From the NCBI GenBank assembly GCA_021791615.1, contig JAJYWG010000353.1, positions 1 to 53,784 of the forward strand: a DNA stretch of 53,784 nt, given 5' to 3'. The stretch's first letter is position 1. Each line of letters starts with the position of its first letter. Shown here in pieces: positions 8,329 through 17,269 of the stretch. The notes below the pieces were generated by a model that made no database searches, was not told the origin of the DNA, and was given only the letters and a program-made list of their open reading frames with translations. Source of the DNA: Actinomycetes bacterium. GTDB taxonomy: Bacteria > Actinomycetota > Acidimicrobiia > Acidimicrobiales > RAAP-2. Made by a program: the position numbers and the translations under genes.

Positions 8329-9557
8329 GACGTCGTCCGGTTCTCGTCGATGTACCCGTAGCCAAGGTCCGCAGTGAGGATCGCTGCCTCACCACTCCCG
8401 AGACCCAGATCGCACACCAGCTCGACGTAGCGACCGGCCATATGCGCCTGCACCTGGGCACTGTCATGTGGGGCCGCCATGCCACCCACGCACACCGGCG
8501 TCCCTCCGTAGGAAACGCTCACCCGCTTCATGTCGAAGTCGACGCCAGCCGAGCCCAGCTCGCTCACGACCCGCCCCCAGTACGGGTCGGCTCCGTTGAA
8601 CGAACATTTCACCAGCAACGAGTCAGCGACCCGTCGAGCCGCCCGATGGGCCTCGTCGTCCGATGCGGCGCCCGCCACGCGCACCGTCACCACCTTGGTG
8701 GCTCCTTCTGCGTCGGCCACCATCTGGCGCGCCAACGACGTGCAGACCTCCTGCACTGCCACCGCGAGGTCTGCCTCGACCACCGGCCCGGCCCGGCCGC
8801 TCGCCAGGATCACCACGGTGTCGTTGGTCGAGGTGCAGCCGTCGATCGTGATGGCATTGAAAGATCGCTCGACTGCGTCGGCCAGCACCGCACGGAGCAC
8901 CGGCGGCTCGGCCATGGCGTCGGTCGTGAGCACGGCGAGCATCGTCGCCATGTTCGGAGCGAGCATCGCCGCGCCCTTAGCCATCCCGCCGACGGTGAAC
9001 CGGCCGGTGAGACCACCGGCGTGCGCCGTCCCTACGGCTGCGCCCGATGCCCTTGAAGCCGACACCGGGCCTTGGGCAACGGCCTCTTTGCGAACGGTGT
9101 CGGTGGTCATGATGGCTTCGGCCGCCGCTGCGCCCGCTGCCTCGCCAGCCGATCGATTGGCAAGTACCGCTGCCACGCGAGGTGCCACGAGATCGATCGG
9201 GAACGGCACCCCGATGAGGCCGGTCTGGCATACCAGCACCTCCTCGGGGCTGGAGCCGATCGACTGGGCTGCTCTCTGGCACATCGCGAGTGCTGCCCGC
9301 AGCCCTTCTTCGCCGGTGGCGGCATTGGCATTGCCCGAGGTGAGCAGCACCGCCGAGGCCATCCCTCCGGTCGTCGCCAGATGTGATCGGCTCACCTGCA
9401 CCGGCGCAGCGGCGGCCAGGTTCTGCGTGAAGACCGCGGCGGCCGGCACCGGCCGGCCGTCGGCAGTTGCCACGAGCGCGAGGTCGGTCGCATCCGAGGC
9501 CTTGATCCCGATCGCACCGGAGGCTGCCACGAAACCGGATGCCGCAGTGACGCTCAC
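8325..9557 (-). CDS. argJ: Bifunctional ornithine acetyltransferase / N-acetylglutamate synthase
   Basis: This enzyme recycles the acetyl group from acetylornithine to glutamate and may also use acetyl-CoA. GGMAKGAAMLAPNMATMLAV contains the self-cleavage site before Thr of the ATML motif, which makes the alpha and beta chains. SFNAITIDGCTSTNDTVVIL and SFNGADPYWGRV are further family motifs. The GTG at 9557 gives 410 residues starting VSVTAASGFVAASGA and overlaps the argC stop; the frame upstream of it is not conserved. Confidence 0.96.
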   Translation of the reverse strand: MSVTAASGFVAASGAIGIKASDATDLALVATADGRPVPAAAVFTQNLAAAAPVQVSRSHLATTGGMASAVLLTSGNANAATGEEGLRAALAMCQRAAQSIGSSPEEVLVCQTGLIGVPFPIDLVAPRVAAVLANRSAGEAAGAAAAEAIMTTDTVRKEAVAQGPVSASRASGAAVGTAHAGGLTGRFTVGGMAKGAAMLAPNMATMLAVLTTDAMAEPPVLRAVLADAVERSFNAITIDGCTSTNDTVVILASGRAGPVVEADLAVAVQEVCTSLARQMVADAEGATKVVTVRVAGAASDDEAHRAARRVADSLLVKCSFNGADPYWGRVVSELGSAGVDFDMKRVSVSYGGTPVCVGGMAAPHDSAQVQAHMAGRYVELVCDLGLGSGEAAILTADLGYGYIDENRTTS

Positions 9558-10597
9558 GGGTACACCCCGACGATCGGGAGCCCCGTGGCTTGTGGCAGTC
9601 CGAGCGCGATATTGGCACACTGGACCGCCTGGCCTGATGCCCCTTTCACGAGGTTGTCGAGGGCGCAGAGTGCCAGCACCCAGCCGGTCCGTCGATCGGA
9701 GCGGACGGTCACGTGGGCGCAGTTCGATCCCGCGGTCGCCTTGGTCGAAGGCGGCGTGTCGGTCACCACGACGAACGGCGATCCCGTATACGCCTGCCGG
9801 AGGATGCCCAGGAGCTCGTCGGTGTCATAGGGACCGGTGGGTCGGGCGTAGCACGTGGCGAGGATCCCTCTCGACATCGGTGCCAGGTGGGGGGTGAACA
9901 GGACCGAAGCTTGGAGCACCTGTTCGATCTCGGGCGTGTGGCGGTGCTCGAGGAGCCCGTACGCCGAGAAATCGCCGTCGACGTGCCCGAACTGCAGCCT
10001 GTCGGCACCGGGCCCCGCTACCCCGCGGCCCGCCCCCGAGACCCCGCTGGCAGCGTCGACCAGGATGCCGTCCCGCTGTACTGCACCGGACGCCACCAGC
10101 GGTGCAAGGGCGAGAGCCGCCGCCGTCGGGTAACACCCCGCCGCGGCCACGAGACGGGCGCCATCGAGTTGGCCGACGCACAGCTCGGGGAGCCCGTACA
10201 CCGCCTCTTGGAGAAGGTCGGGAGCCGCGTGCTCCTGGCCGTACCAGGTGGAGTAGAGGCTCGGGTCCTTCAAGCGGAAGTCGGCGGCGAGGTCGACCAC
10301 CACGCCGACGCGCCCGAGCAGGGACGGAACGAAGTGCTGGGACTGGCCGTGGGGCAGCGCGCTGAAGACCACGTCGAAACCGTCGAGCGCAGCGGCGCAG
10401 TCCTTTGCGTACGGATCGAAGGAGGCGTACGCCATCGAGGGGTACGCGGTTGCCAACGACGGCGTGTGCGCAGCCAGGCGCTCTCCGGCATGTCCACCTG
10501 CCGCTGCAAGCTCGACGTCGAAATTCGGGTGGGCAGCGCACAGGCGCAGGAGCTCGACGCCGACGTAGCCCGATGCGCCGATGATGCCGATCTTCAT
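9554..10597 (-). CDS. argC: N-acetyl-gamma-glutamyl-phosphate reductase
   Basis: This NADPH-dependent enzyme reduces N-acetylglutamyl phosphate. MKIGIIGASGYVGVELLRL is the Rossmann start, VFSALPHGQS is typical of the family, and VAAAGCYPTAAALAL carries the catalytic cysteine. The length of 347 residues is normal. It is the first gene of the cluster: a strong promoter ends only 8 nt before the ATG, so the mRNA is probably leaderless. Confidence 0.96.
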   Translation of the reverse strand: MKIGIIGASGYVGVELLRLCAAHPNFDVELAAAGGHAGERLAAHTPSLATAYPSMAYASFDPYAKDCAAALDGFDVVFSALPHGQSQHFVPSLLGRVGVVVDLAADFRLKDPSLYSTWYGQEHAAPDLLQEAVYGLPELCVGQLDGARLVAAAGCYPTAAALALAPLVASGAVQRDGILVDAASGVSGAGRGVAGPGADRLQFGHVDGDFSAYGLLEHRHTPEIEQVLQASVLFTPHLAPMSRGILATCYARPTGPYDTDELLGILRQAYTGSPFVVVTDTPPSTKATAGSNCAHVTVRSDRRTGWVLALCALDNLVKGASGQAVQCANIALGLPQATGLPIVGVYP

Positions 10598-10599
10598 GC

Positions 10600-10640
10600 T
10601 GCAATACTATACGTGCTCTCGCATATTCATGCAAGTCGCG
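10600..10640 (-). promoter_or_regulatory. argC promoter with overlapping ArgR-like operator
   Basis: On the minus strand TTGCAT (10634-10629) and TATAGT (10611-10606) are separated by exactly 17 nt, a good sigma-A-type match. TATAGT ends 8 nt before the ATG, so transcription should start at or next to the start codon. The -35 region sits in GCATGAATATGC, an inverted repeat with GCAT arms that resembles an ARG-box half-site pair. Occupation by ArgR there would block RNA polymerase. The operator role is inferred. Confidence 0.75.
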
Positions 10641-10666
10641 CCGGCGTCCCGGGAGGTGAAGGGCGC

Positions 10667-10775
10667 CAGAGGTCGGGCGCCAGAGGTCGGGCGCCAGAGG
10701 TCGGGCGCCGGTGGTCAGCGCCAGAGGTCGGGCGTCGGTGGTCAGCGCCAGAGGTCGGGCGCCGGTGGTCAGCGC
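10667..10775. repeat. Composite tandem array between pheT and argC
   Basis: Two unit types alternate. Unit A, CAGAGGTCGGGCGC (14 nt), starts at 10667, 10681, 10695, 10722 (last base T) and 10749. Unit B, CGGTGGTCAGCGC (13 nt), starts at 10709, 10736 and 10763. The order is AAABABAB. The last B unit carries the pheT stop codon, so the array reaches the coding end. GGCGCC palindromes at unit joints could fold in RNA. It fills most of the gap between the pheT stop and the argC promoter. Confidence 0.9.
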
Positions 10776-13285
10776 AGCACGGCGTTGACGGACGCGGCAA
10801 CCCCCTCGAGCACTCGGCTCCGGCACGCCGCCACCTCTTCGTCGGTCAGCGTGCGGTCGAGGGCGCAGAAGCGGAGCCGGAACGCAAGGCTCTTGCGACC
10901 CTGACCGACGCTTCCGCCCCGGTAGACGTCGAACAGGTGCACCGACTCGAGCAGCTCGCCGCCCGAGTCCTCGATCGCTTCGGCTACGCGTCCAGCCGGG
11001 GTCTCCTCGTCGACGACCAGCGCCAGGTCCACGTCGGCCGACGGGTAGCGGCTGACCGGGAGGACGAGGTCGGGACGGCGGGAGACAACCGAAGAGTCCA
11101 GCAGGAGGCCGAGATCGGCCTCGAGCCACCCGATCCGGCGTCCGTTGGCCAGCCCGGGGACGAACGCGCGGGCGACTTCGGGATCGACCTCCCCCACTGC
11201 GCCGACGACCTCTCCCGAGCTCGTCACCACGCGGGCCGAACGGGTGGGATGGAGACCCGGGATGGTCCGATCGGCCTCCAGGGTCATCGAGCGCCGATCC
11301 AGCCCGAGCGCGCCGGCAAGGCCGCACCACACATCAACGGCACTCCGGGCATCGTCCCCGGTCCCGGCCAAGGCCACCGACACCAGCTCCCTTTCGATCG
11401 GCAGCTCCGAGGCTTGCGGGGGATGCTCTCGAGGTGTGCCGAACACCGTTCCCAGCTCGAACAACCGCACGTGCTCTTGGCGGCGGTCCACGTTGTAGGC
11501 GACCGCTCGGCAGAGCCCGGCAAGGAGGGTACGTCGCAGGAATGGCTCGTCGGAGACGAGCGGGTTCGCCACTCGGACTGCAGGGCCGCTCAGACCGGCA
11601 TGGGAAAGGTCGGCCGAGCTTACGAACGCGGGGGTCCAGGCCTCGTCGATACCCATACCGCAGAGGACGTCGGCAACCAGGCGACGTTCCCGCTGGCGAT
11701 CGGTGAGCCGACCTGGTGCCGGCCACGAAGGCTGTCGGCGGGGCAGCTTCGAGTACCCATACGTGCGCGCAACTTCCTCGATCACGTCCTCGATCCCGTG
11801 CGGGGACGGCCGCACGTCGGGGCGGTTGGTCGGCACGGTGACCACGAGCGTGTCACCTCCGTCATCTTCCCGGGGTTCCAGATTGCAGGCGAACCCGATC
11901 GGTCCGATCAACGACGCCACCTCATCTCCTGCAAGCTCGATCCCGAGGACCGAGCTCACTCGTGCCAGCGGAAGGCGAAGCCGGATCGGATCGGGCACCT
12001 TGCCACGCACGTCCAGGACACCCGGGGCCGCCGTCCCCCCGGCCAGCTCGCAGAAGCGCTCCGCAGCCCGGTCGATGCCCCACGGATCGCAGCCCCGCTC
12101 GAAACGGATCGACGCCTCGGTGCGCAAGCCGAGGCGCTTCGAGGTGCGAGCGATCGCCATCGGTGTGAAGTACGCGGCTTCGAGGAGCACCCGGGTCGTC
12201 GCGTCGGTGATCTCCGAGGAAGTGCCGCCCATGATCCCTCCGATCCCCACCGGCGTGCCTGCAGCGTCGCAGATGAGGCAGTCCTCGCCCCGGTCGCCAA
12301 GGCTGCGCCCTGGGGTCCCGAGAGTCCGGACCACGCCGTCGAGGGTCTGGACGGTCTCAGCCGGTCGGGCACGGCGCACGACGAGGCCTGTTCCGGCCAG
12401 GCGGTCGAGATCGTAGGGATGCGTGGGCTGGCCCAGTTCGAGCATGACGTAGTTCGACGCGTCGACGATCCGGTTGATCGGTCGCATGCCGGCCATGACC
12501 AACCGCCGGGCCAACCACGTCGGGGAGGGACCGGTATCCACGTCGACGAGCACTCGCACGGTCATACGCGGGCAGAGGTCGCGGTCGTCGACAACCAACG
12601 AAGCCAGTGATCCCACCGGCGCGGGCGCGACGGGGGACATGGTCGGGAGCGGTGGCACCGGCGGCGCGGTCGGTACGGACGGCACCGGCGGCACAGGCGG
12701 CGCGGGCGGCAACCCTGTGTAGGGGAGCCTGAGTCGCGCTGCCAGATCCCTCGCGACGCCGGCAATGCACCAGGCGTCAGGTCGATTGCCTTCCACGGTC
12801 ACGTCGAAAACGATGTCGGGCACGATCCCCAGTGCCTCGGTGAGCTGTACCCCAGGAACGATCCCCTCACCGGGCCCGATGACGAGGAGGCCGGCGTGAT
12901 CGTCGGTGAGCCCCAGCTCGCGCCCGGAGCACAGCATGCCGTCGGAGGTCACTCCCCGCATCGTGCGCCGACCGATCGTGAGCCCACCGGGCAGCGTCGT
13001 GCCTACCGGGGCGAGCGGTACCAGGTCGCCGACTGCGAAGTTCGTCGCCCCGCAGACGATCTCCTGCGGACCCATGCCGGCATCCACGGTCACCTTCCGG
13101 ATCCGGTCGGCGCCCGCAATGGCGGCAATCCCGTCGACTCTGGCCACCACGACGCCCTCGAGCCCTTCGCCGATGTGCTCGACGCCTTCCACGACCAAAC
13201 CGAGGTCATCGAGGGTTTCGGCCAGGACGGCCGGCGGAGCGTCGAACGGGGCGAAGTCCTTCAGCCAGCTGAGCGGAGCTCGCAT
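10769..13285 (-). CDS. pheT: Phenylalanyl-tRNA synthetase beta subunit
   Basis: The 838-residue beta chain of PheRS has an N-terminal tRNA-binding domain (about 40-150), B3/B4 editing domain motifs (MRPINRIVDASNYVMLELGQ, then HPYDLDRL), B5 and the synthetase-like core, and a C-terminal FDX-ACB domain (SRYPSADVDLALVVDE). The ATG at 13285 shares one base with the pheS stop (TGATG). The frame continues 70 codons upstream but antisense-like residues there show it is not used. A Pro/Val/Ala-rich segment at about 191-225 is inserted in the linker before the B3/B4 domain. Confidence 0.96.
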   Translation of the reverse strand: MRAPLSWLKDFAPFDAPPAVLAETLDDLGLVVEGVEHIGEGLEGVVVARVDGIAAIAGADRIRKVTVDAGMGPQEIVCGATNFAVGDLVPLAPVGTTLPGGLTIGRRTMRGVTSDGMLCSGRELGLTDDHAGLLVIGPGEGIVPGVQLTEALGIVPDIVFDVTVEGNRPDAWCIAGVARDLAARLRLPYTGLPPAPPVPPVPSVPTAPPVPPLPTMSPVAPAPVGSLASLVVDDRDLCPRMTVRVLVDVDTGPSPTWLARRLVMAGMRPINRIVDASNYVMLELGQPTHPYDLDRLAGTGLVVRRARPAETVQTLDGVVRTLGTPGRSLGDRGEDCLICDAAGTPVGIGGIMGGTSSEITDATTRVLLEAAYFTPMAIARTSKRLGLRTEASIRFERGCDPWGIDRAAERFCELAGGTAAPGVLDVRGKVPDPIRLRLPLARVSSVLGIELAGDEVASLIGPIGFACNLEPREDDGGDTLVVTVPTNRPDVRPSPHGIEDVIEEVARTYGYSKLPRRQPSWPAPGRLTDRQRERRLVADVLCGMGIDEAWTPAFVSSADLSHAGLSGPAVRVANPLVSDEPFLRRTLLAGLCRAVAYNVDRRQEHVRLFELGTVFGTPREHPPQASELPIERELVSVALAGTGDDARSAVDVWCGLAGALGLDRRSMTLEADRTIPGLHPTRSARVVTSSGEVVGAVGEVDPEVARAFVPGLANGRRIGWLEADLGLLLDSSVVSRRPDLVLPVSRYPSADVDLALVVDEETPAGRVAEAIEDSGGELLESVHLFDVYRGGSVGQGRKSLAFRLRFCALDRTLTDEEVAACRSRVLEGVAASVNAVLR
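12611..12709. repeat. Proline-rich low-complexity insert in pheT
   Basis: This stretch encodes about 33 residues made mainly of P, V and A (PPAPPVPPVPSVP, then APPVPPLPT and SPVAPAPVG). It is built of degenerate GGCACCGGCGG-like units and lies between conserved parts of PheT. It is probably an exposed flexible linker. Confidence 0.75.
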
Positions 13286-14334
13286 CAGAACTGCCTCAAG
13301 AAACGGAGGTCGTTCTCGACCAGCGCCCTCATGTCGGCGATCCCGTGGCGCATCTGCGCGCAACGGTCGATACCGAACCCGAACGCGAAACCGGACCACG
13401 TGCTGCGATCGACGCCAACCGCGTCCAGCACTGCCGGGTCCACCATCCCGCACCCTCCGAGCTCGATCCACCCGGTGCCAGAGCAGGTCCGGCATCCTTC
13501 GCCTCGGCAGAGCGTGCAGGTGATCTCGAACTCGGCTGACGGCTCGGTGAACGGAAAGTAGGCCGGGCGGAACCGTGAGTGGATATCGGCACCGAAGTAG
13601 GCCCCGGTGAAGGTCTCGATCGTGCCTGCCAGGTCGGCGAACGTGATGCCCCGGTCGACCACCAGTCCTTCGATCTGGTGAAACACGGCGAGGTGACGGG
13701 CGTCGGGGGTGTCGCGGCGGTAGCAGCGCCCCGGGATCACCGCGTGAACCGGCAAAGTGCCTGCGGCAACTGCATCTTCGAGCAGGTGGATCTGCACCGG
13801 CGAGGTGTGGGTCCGCAGCATGATCGTCTCCGGCTCCCCCAGCTCCAAGTAGAACGTGTCAAACATCCCTCGTGCCGGATGGGCCGGTGGGATATTGAGC
13901 GCCTCGAAGTTGTACCAATCGGTCTCGGCCTCGCTTCCCTCGGCCACCGAGAACCCCATGCCGACGAACGTGTCCTCGAGGGCCCGACGGGTCTGGGTCA
14001 CCACGTGCAGATGTCCCCGGCGCAGTCCTGGATCGGCCACCAGCCCCTCGCTGAGGTCCAGGGTATCTTCGGCCAGCAATTGCGCCCGCTCAGCTGCTGC
14101 CAGGCGGCGGCGAGCCTCGGCAAACGCCTGTTCCAGCCGCAGTCGTGCCTCGTGCAGCTCACGCCCGGAGACCCGGCGCTGCTCGGGATCGAGCGACCCC
14201 AGGCTGCGGTGCGCGAGCGCGAGGCCGCTCCGCTTCCCCAGGACCTCCTGCTCGGCAGCCTCGAGCTCGCCCAGCGAAGAGGCCGCATCGAGCTCGGCCA
14301 GCGCCTCGTGCTCGATCCGCCCGACGTCGATCAT
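13285..14334 (-). CDS. pheS: Phenylalanyl-tRNA synthetase alpha subunit
   Basis: This catalytic alpha chain has 349 residues: an N-terminal coiled-coil arm (about 1-90), then the class-II core with motif 2 (GRCYRRDTPDARHLAVFHQ) and motif 3 (GFAFGFGIDRCAQMR). The segment CTLCRGEGCRTCSGTGW contains paired cysteines like a zinc knuckle, seen in some bacterial PheS. The ATG at 14334 overlaps the upstream methyltransferase stop as ATGA. Confidence 0.96.
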   Translation of the reverse strand: MIDVGRIEHEALAELDAASSLGELEAAEQEVLGKRSGLALAHRSLGSLDPEQRRVSGRELHEARLRLEQAFAEARRRLAAAERAQLLAEDTLDLSEGLVADPGLRRGHLHVVTQTRRALEDTFVGMGFSVAEGSEAETDWYNFEALNIPPAHPARGMFDTFYLELGEPETIMLRTHTSPVQIHLLEDAVAAGTLPVHAVIPGRCYRRDTPDARHLAVFHQIEGLVVDRGITFADLAGTIETFTGAYFGADIHSRFRPAYFPFTEPSAEFEITCTLCRGEGCRTCSGTGWIELGGCGMVDPAVLDAVGVDRSTWSGFAFGFGIDRCAQMRHGIADMRALVENDLRFLRQF

Positions 14335-15152
14335 CGGGGCATCGTAGAACGAACGTCTGCCGTCGCTTCGCCGTGGCGTTGACGCTGCGCCTCGAAGCAC
14401 AACACGGCACACGCCATCGCCACGTTCAAGGACTCTGCCCTCCCGCTCATCGGAACACCCACCAGCTCGTCAAGAGAAAGTGTCGCCGGCAATCCGCTGG
14501 CCTCGTTCCCGAGCACCAACGCAGTGGGGACCGTCCAGTCGACACGTGTGTACGGCTCGGAGCCCCGCGGCACTGCTCCCCGGCGGCGGTACCCGAGCTC
14601 GACCAACGCCTCCAACACCTCGTTGGTCCCCGGATCGACGACTACCTTGGCGTAGAAGATGGAGCCGGCCGACGAGCGGACCGTCTTGGGATTGTACGGG
14701 TCGACGCTCCCGCCGGCGAAGACGACGCCGTCGGCCCCCGATGCCTCGGCCGTTCGCAGGACCGTCCCGGCGTTCCCTGGATCCCTCACGCCGTCCATCA
14801 CGACCACCAGGCTCCCACCGGCCAGGTCGGCGAGCCGCGTGGGGCGCATCGGGCACAGGGCGACCAGTGGTTGCGGCGTCACCGTGTCGGTGACCCTGGC
14901 GATCACCCCTGATGCCAGCTCGTGGACCCGAACCCCGCGCTCGGCCGCAAGCGCCACGACGGATTCCACCGCCGGGTTGCCGGCGCCCTCCGCCGCGACG
15001 AAGACGGACTCGGGCACGATGCCGGCTGAAAGCGCCTCGCGCACCAGCTCGACACCTTCGACCGCGAACACCTGCTCGGCCCAACGGGTCGTGCGCTTGT
15101 GGAGGAGCCGCCGTAGGCGCCGCACCCGCTGGTGCGAGTACGCGAGGCTCAG
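14331..15152 (-). CDS. SpoU/TrmH-family 2'-O-ribose RNA methyltransferase
   Basis: This is a SPOUT methyltransferase that probably modifies rRNA or tRNA with SAM. The C-terminal half has [20 protein letters not shown] (motif 1), [12 protein letters not shown] (motif 2) and [20 protein letters not shown] (motif 3), the knotted SAM site. The N-terminal [18 protein letters not shown] matches the substrate-binding domain. No ATG fits: the likely start is CTG at 15152, forming CTGA with the rplT stop, or GTG at 15125. The pair rplT-spoU-pheS is a common actinobacterial order. Confidence 0.88.
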   Translation of the reverse strand: MSLAYSHQRVRRLRRLLHKRTTRWAEQVFAVEGVELVREALSAGIVPESVFVAAEGAGNPAVESVVALAAERGVRVHELASGVIARVTDTVTPQPLVALCPMRPTRLADLAGGSLVVVMDGVRDPGNAGTVLRTAEASGADGVVFAGGSVDPYNPKTVRSSAGSIFYAKVVVDPGTNEVLEALVELGYRRRGAVPRGSEPYTRVDWTVPTALVLGNEASGLPATLSLDELVGVPMSGRAESLNVAMACAVLCFEAQRQRHGEATADVRSTMPR

Positions 15153-15532
15153 GAGGCCACCTCGACGGGAGCGCCAGCGGGAGCCGAGGCACGAGCCAGC
15201 TCGACCAGAGCCGAGAACGCGTCCGCGTCGGTCACCGCCAGGTCGGCCAGGACCTTGCGATCCACTTCGACGCCGGCCCGGTGGAGCCCGGCGATGAAGC
15301 GGCTGTAGCTCATCCCGTTCTCGCGCGCTGCCGCGTTGATGCGCTGGATCCATAGTTTGCGAAAGTCGCCCTTGCGGGCCCGCCGATCCCGGTAGGCGTA
15401 CTGGAGCGAGTGCATGAGCTGCTCGTTGGCAGCACGGTAGGTCCGGCTCTTGTTGCCGTAGTACCCCTTCGCCTGCTCCATGACTGCACGATGGTGCTTC
15501 CGGCCGTGCACTGACCGCTTGACTCTGGCCAT
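15149..15532 (-). CDS. rplT: 50S ribosomal protein L20
   Basis: [20 protein letters not shown], then [15 protein letters not shown] and [18 protein letters not shown] are L20 signatures. The product binds 23S rRNA early in 50S assembly. It is 127 residues, with an Ala-rich acidic tail slightly longer than usual. It is part of the infC-rpmI-rplT operon. Confidence 0.98.
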   Translation of the reverse strand: MARVKRSVHGRKHHRAVMEQAKGYYGNKSRTYRAANEQLMHSLQYAYRDRRARKGDFRKLWIQRINAAARENGMSYSRFIAGLHRAGVEVDRKVLADLAVTDADAFSALVELARASAPAGAPVEVAS

Positions 15533-15600
15533 CAGTGGTCTCCCTCTCCTCTTCCTCGAATTGTCCTTCTCCTGGCCGGCGCCTCAGAGCCGGCGCCCGC

Positions 15601-15795
15601 TCACGATCCCAACATCCGCCGGACCCGGCGCTCGTCGCCCGCAGAGAAGTCGTCCTCGCGAGCCAGCCTGCGCTTCCTCACGCTGGTCTTCTTCTCCAAG
15701 ATGTGGGAACGGTTCTGCCGGCGGCGGCGGAGCCGTCCGGTCCCGGTCACCTTCACCCTCTTGGCCGCCCCCCGATCGGTCTTCATCTTCGGCAT
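15601..15795 (-). CDS. rpmI: 50S ribosomal protein L35
   Basis: This 64-residue basic protein begins MPKMKTDRGAAKRVKVTGTG and contains the L35 core NRSHILEKKTSVRKRRL. The internal ATG at 15795 is the true start although the frame is open further upstream. It lies 19 nt after infC, which fits the conserved translation operon. Confidence 0.97.
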   Translation of the reverse strand: MPKMKTDRGAAKRVKVTGTGRLRRRRQNRSHILEKKTSVRKRRLAREDDFSAGDERRVRRMLGS

Positions 15796-15814
15796 GATCG
15801 CTCCTTGCCTCGTC

Positions 15815-16492
15815 TCAATTCGTCTCTTGCGGCACTTCGTGCGGTGGCGCTTCACCCTGCGGGGCACCGTCGTGCTCCAGGTGGAGCCCCGCGTCCCCCG
15901 AGCCCATCGCGGCTGCCCCGTTCGCCGCCGCCTGCTCTTCGCGATGACGGGACGCCGCCGACTGGCGCGCTCTCTTGTCTGGCGCAAGGACCATCACCAT
16001 GTTCCTCCCGTCCAGCCTCGCCTCGGCTTCCACCTTGGCCGACCCCTCGGTCTGCTCGGCAATCCTGTCCAGGATGCGCTTACCGAGCTCTGGGTGGTAC
16101 ACCTCGCGTCCACGGAACATGATCGTGACCTTCACCTTGTGACCCTCTTCGAGAAATCGCTCGACCTGACGGGTCTTCGTCTCGAAGTCACCTGGCCCGA
16201 TCTTCGGTCGGTACTTCATCTCCTTGATCCCGACGTGGACGGCCTTGCGCCGGCTCTCCTTGGCCCGCTGCGCTTCGTCGAATTTGAACTTTCCGTAGTC
16301 CATGATCCGGCACACCGGAGGATCGGCCATCGGGGCCACCTCCACCAGGTCCAAGTCCAGGCCACGAGCGATCGTCAGGGCCTCAGGGAGCGACTTGATC
16401 CCCAATTGCTGACCGTCCTGGTCGACGAGACGCACTTCACGGGCTCGGATCCGGTCGTTGATCCGATGCTCAGGGGCAGTGGCGGTGACTAT
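15815..16492 (-). CDS. infC: Translation initiation factor IF-3, apparent ATA start
   Basis: IF3 binds the 30S subunit and checks the start codon. The N-domain (EHRINDRIRAREVRLVDQDG) and C-domain (KEMKYRPKIGPGDFETKTRQ) are complete, and 225 residues result. No ATG or GTG exists at the expected start. The best choice is ATA at 16492, seven nt after AGAGGAAG; an ATG between them is out of frame. infC genes often use rare start codons so IF3 can limit its own synthesis. A Gln/Ala-rich tail of about 50 residues follows the core. Confidence 0.94.
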   Translation of the reverse strand: MVTATAPEHRINDRIRAREVRLVDQDGQQLGIKSLPEALTIARGLDLDLVEVAPMADPPVCRIMDYGKFKFDEAQRAKESRRKAVHVGIKEMKYRPKIGPGDFETKTRQVERFLEEGHKVKVTIMFRGREVYHPELGKRILDRIAEQTEGSAKVEAEARLDGRNMVMVLAPDKRARQSAASRHREEQAAANGAAAMGSGDAGLHLEHDGAPQGEAPPHEVPQETN

Positions 16493-16659
16493 GTGGCATC
16501 TTCCTCTCGATCGGGTCGTCGGTCCTTCCGCGACCATCGCTGGGGAGCGGAGCCACGCCCGATGGGGCCGTTGCCACTTCGACCCGGCTCGCTTCGCAGC
16601 GGCCGGGTGGAGGCGCACCGCACGGTGGCCCCGCTTCCTGGTGGGCATAGGCTACCAGC

Positions 16660-17181
16660 ATGAGCCTGTGGACCCCATCAGGAGAGCATCGGATCCCCGG
16701 CGAGCCCCCTCCAGCCGCCGAACGGCCACGTCCCCCCGACGGCGGTGCCCGGCCAGTACAGGATGGATACGCCGGGGAGCCTCCCGTCGGCGGAGTAGCG
16801 AGGCATCCAGGCACGGGGGCGAGCGGCACAAGCAGAGCTTCATCGGATCCCGAGGCCGCATTCGACGAGCTACGCCGCCAGCTCGCCGACGCCCCAGCCG
16901 AAGTGGTGGTGGCCAACCACTGCTACGGGCTCTTCGAGCTGGCCGCGGTCTACCTCTCCCAACAGCCTCCTTTGCTGGACCGCGCAAGGCTGGCAATCGA
17001 TGCGCTCGCCTCCATCGTCGACCGGCTGGGCGAGCGGCTCGGTGAAGCTCACGGACCACTGCGCGACGCACTGGCCCAGGTCCGTCTGGCCTACGTGCAG
17101 ATCGACGCCGGCAACCGGACCGGGAACGGTTCGAGAACCGCCGACTCGCCTGACAGCGCAGGCCAGCATGACGGCGACTGA
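16660..17181 (+). CDS. DUF1844-like small helical protein
   Basis: Residues 1-60 are Pro/Gly-rich and probably disordered. Residues 65-150 contain VVVANHCYGLFELAAVYLSQ, then DRARLAIDALASIVDRLGERL and LRDALAQVRLAYVQ, which match a conserved actinobacterial family related to DUF1844 often found next to infC. The biochemical role is unknown. The gene is transcribed divergently from infC with 167 nt between the starts. No signal peptide is visible. Confidence 0.7.
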   Translation: MSLWTPSGEHRIPGEPPPAAERPRPPDGGARPVQDGYAGEPPVGGVARHPGTGASGTSRASSDPEAAFDELRRQLADAPAEVVVANHCYGLFELAAVYLSQQPPLLDRARLAIDALASIVDRLGERLGEAHGPLRDALAQVRLAYVQIDAGNRTGNGSRTADSPDSAGQHDGD

Positions 17182-17269
17182 GCCGCTGGTTCGCCGGGCC
17201 GGCGTACCAGAGGTCTGCTGAATCGCTGGGGTCGATCCTCGCCGCTGGTCAGGGCCAGCCCGGCGCCAG

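Noticed and set aside
10667..10775. CRISPR array
   Set aside because: The units are 13-14 nt and directly adjacent, with no unique spacers or cas genes.
9713..12610. 965-codon plus-strand frame over argC and pheT
   Set aside because: It is the antisense of two well-supported genes and its product is Arg/Gly/His-rich without any known domain.
13286..13495. 70-residue N-terminal extension of PheT
   Set aside because: It overlaps conserved pheS codons and the family start MRAPLSWLKD lies at 13285.
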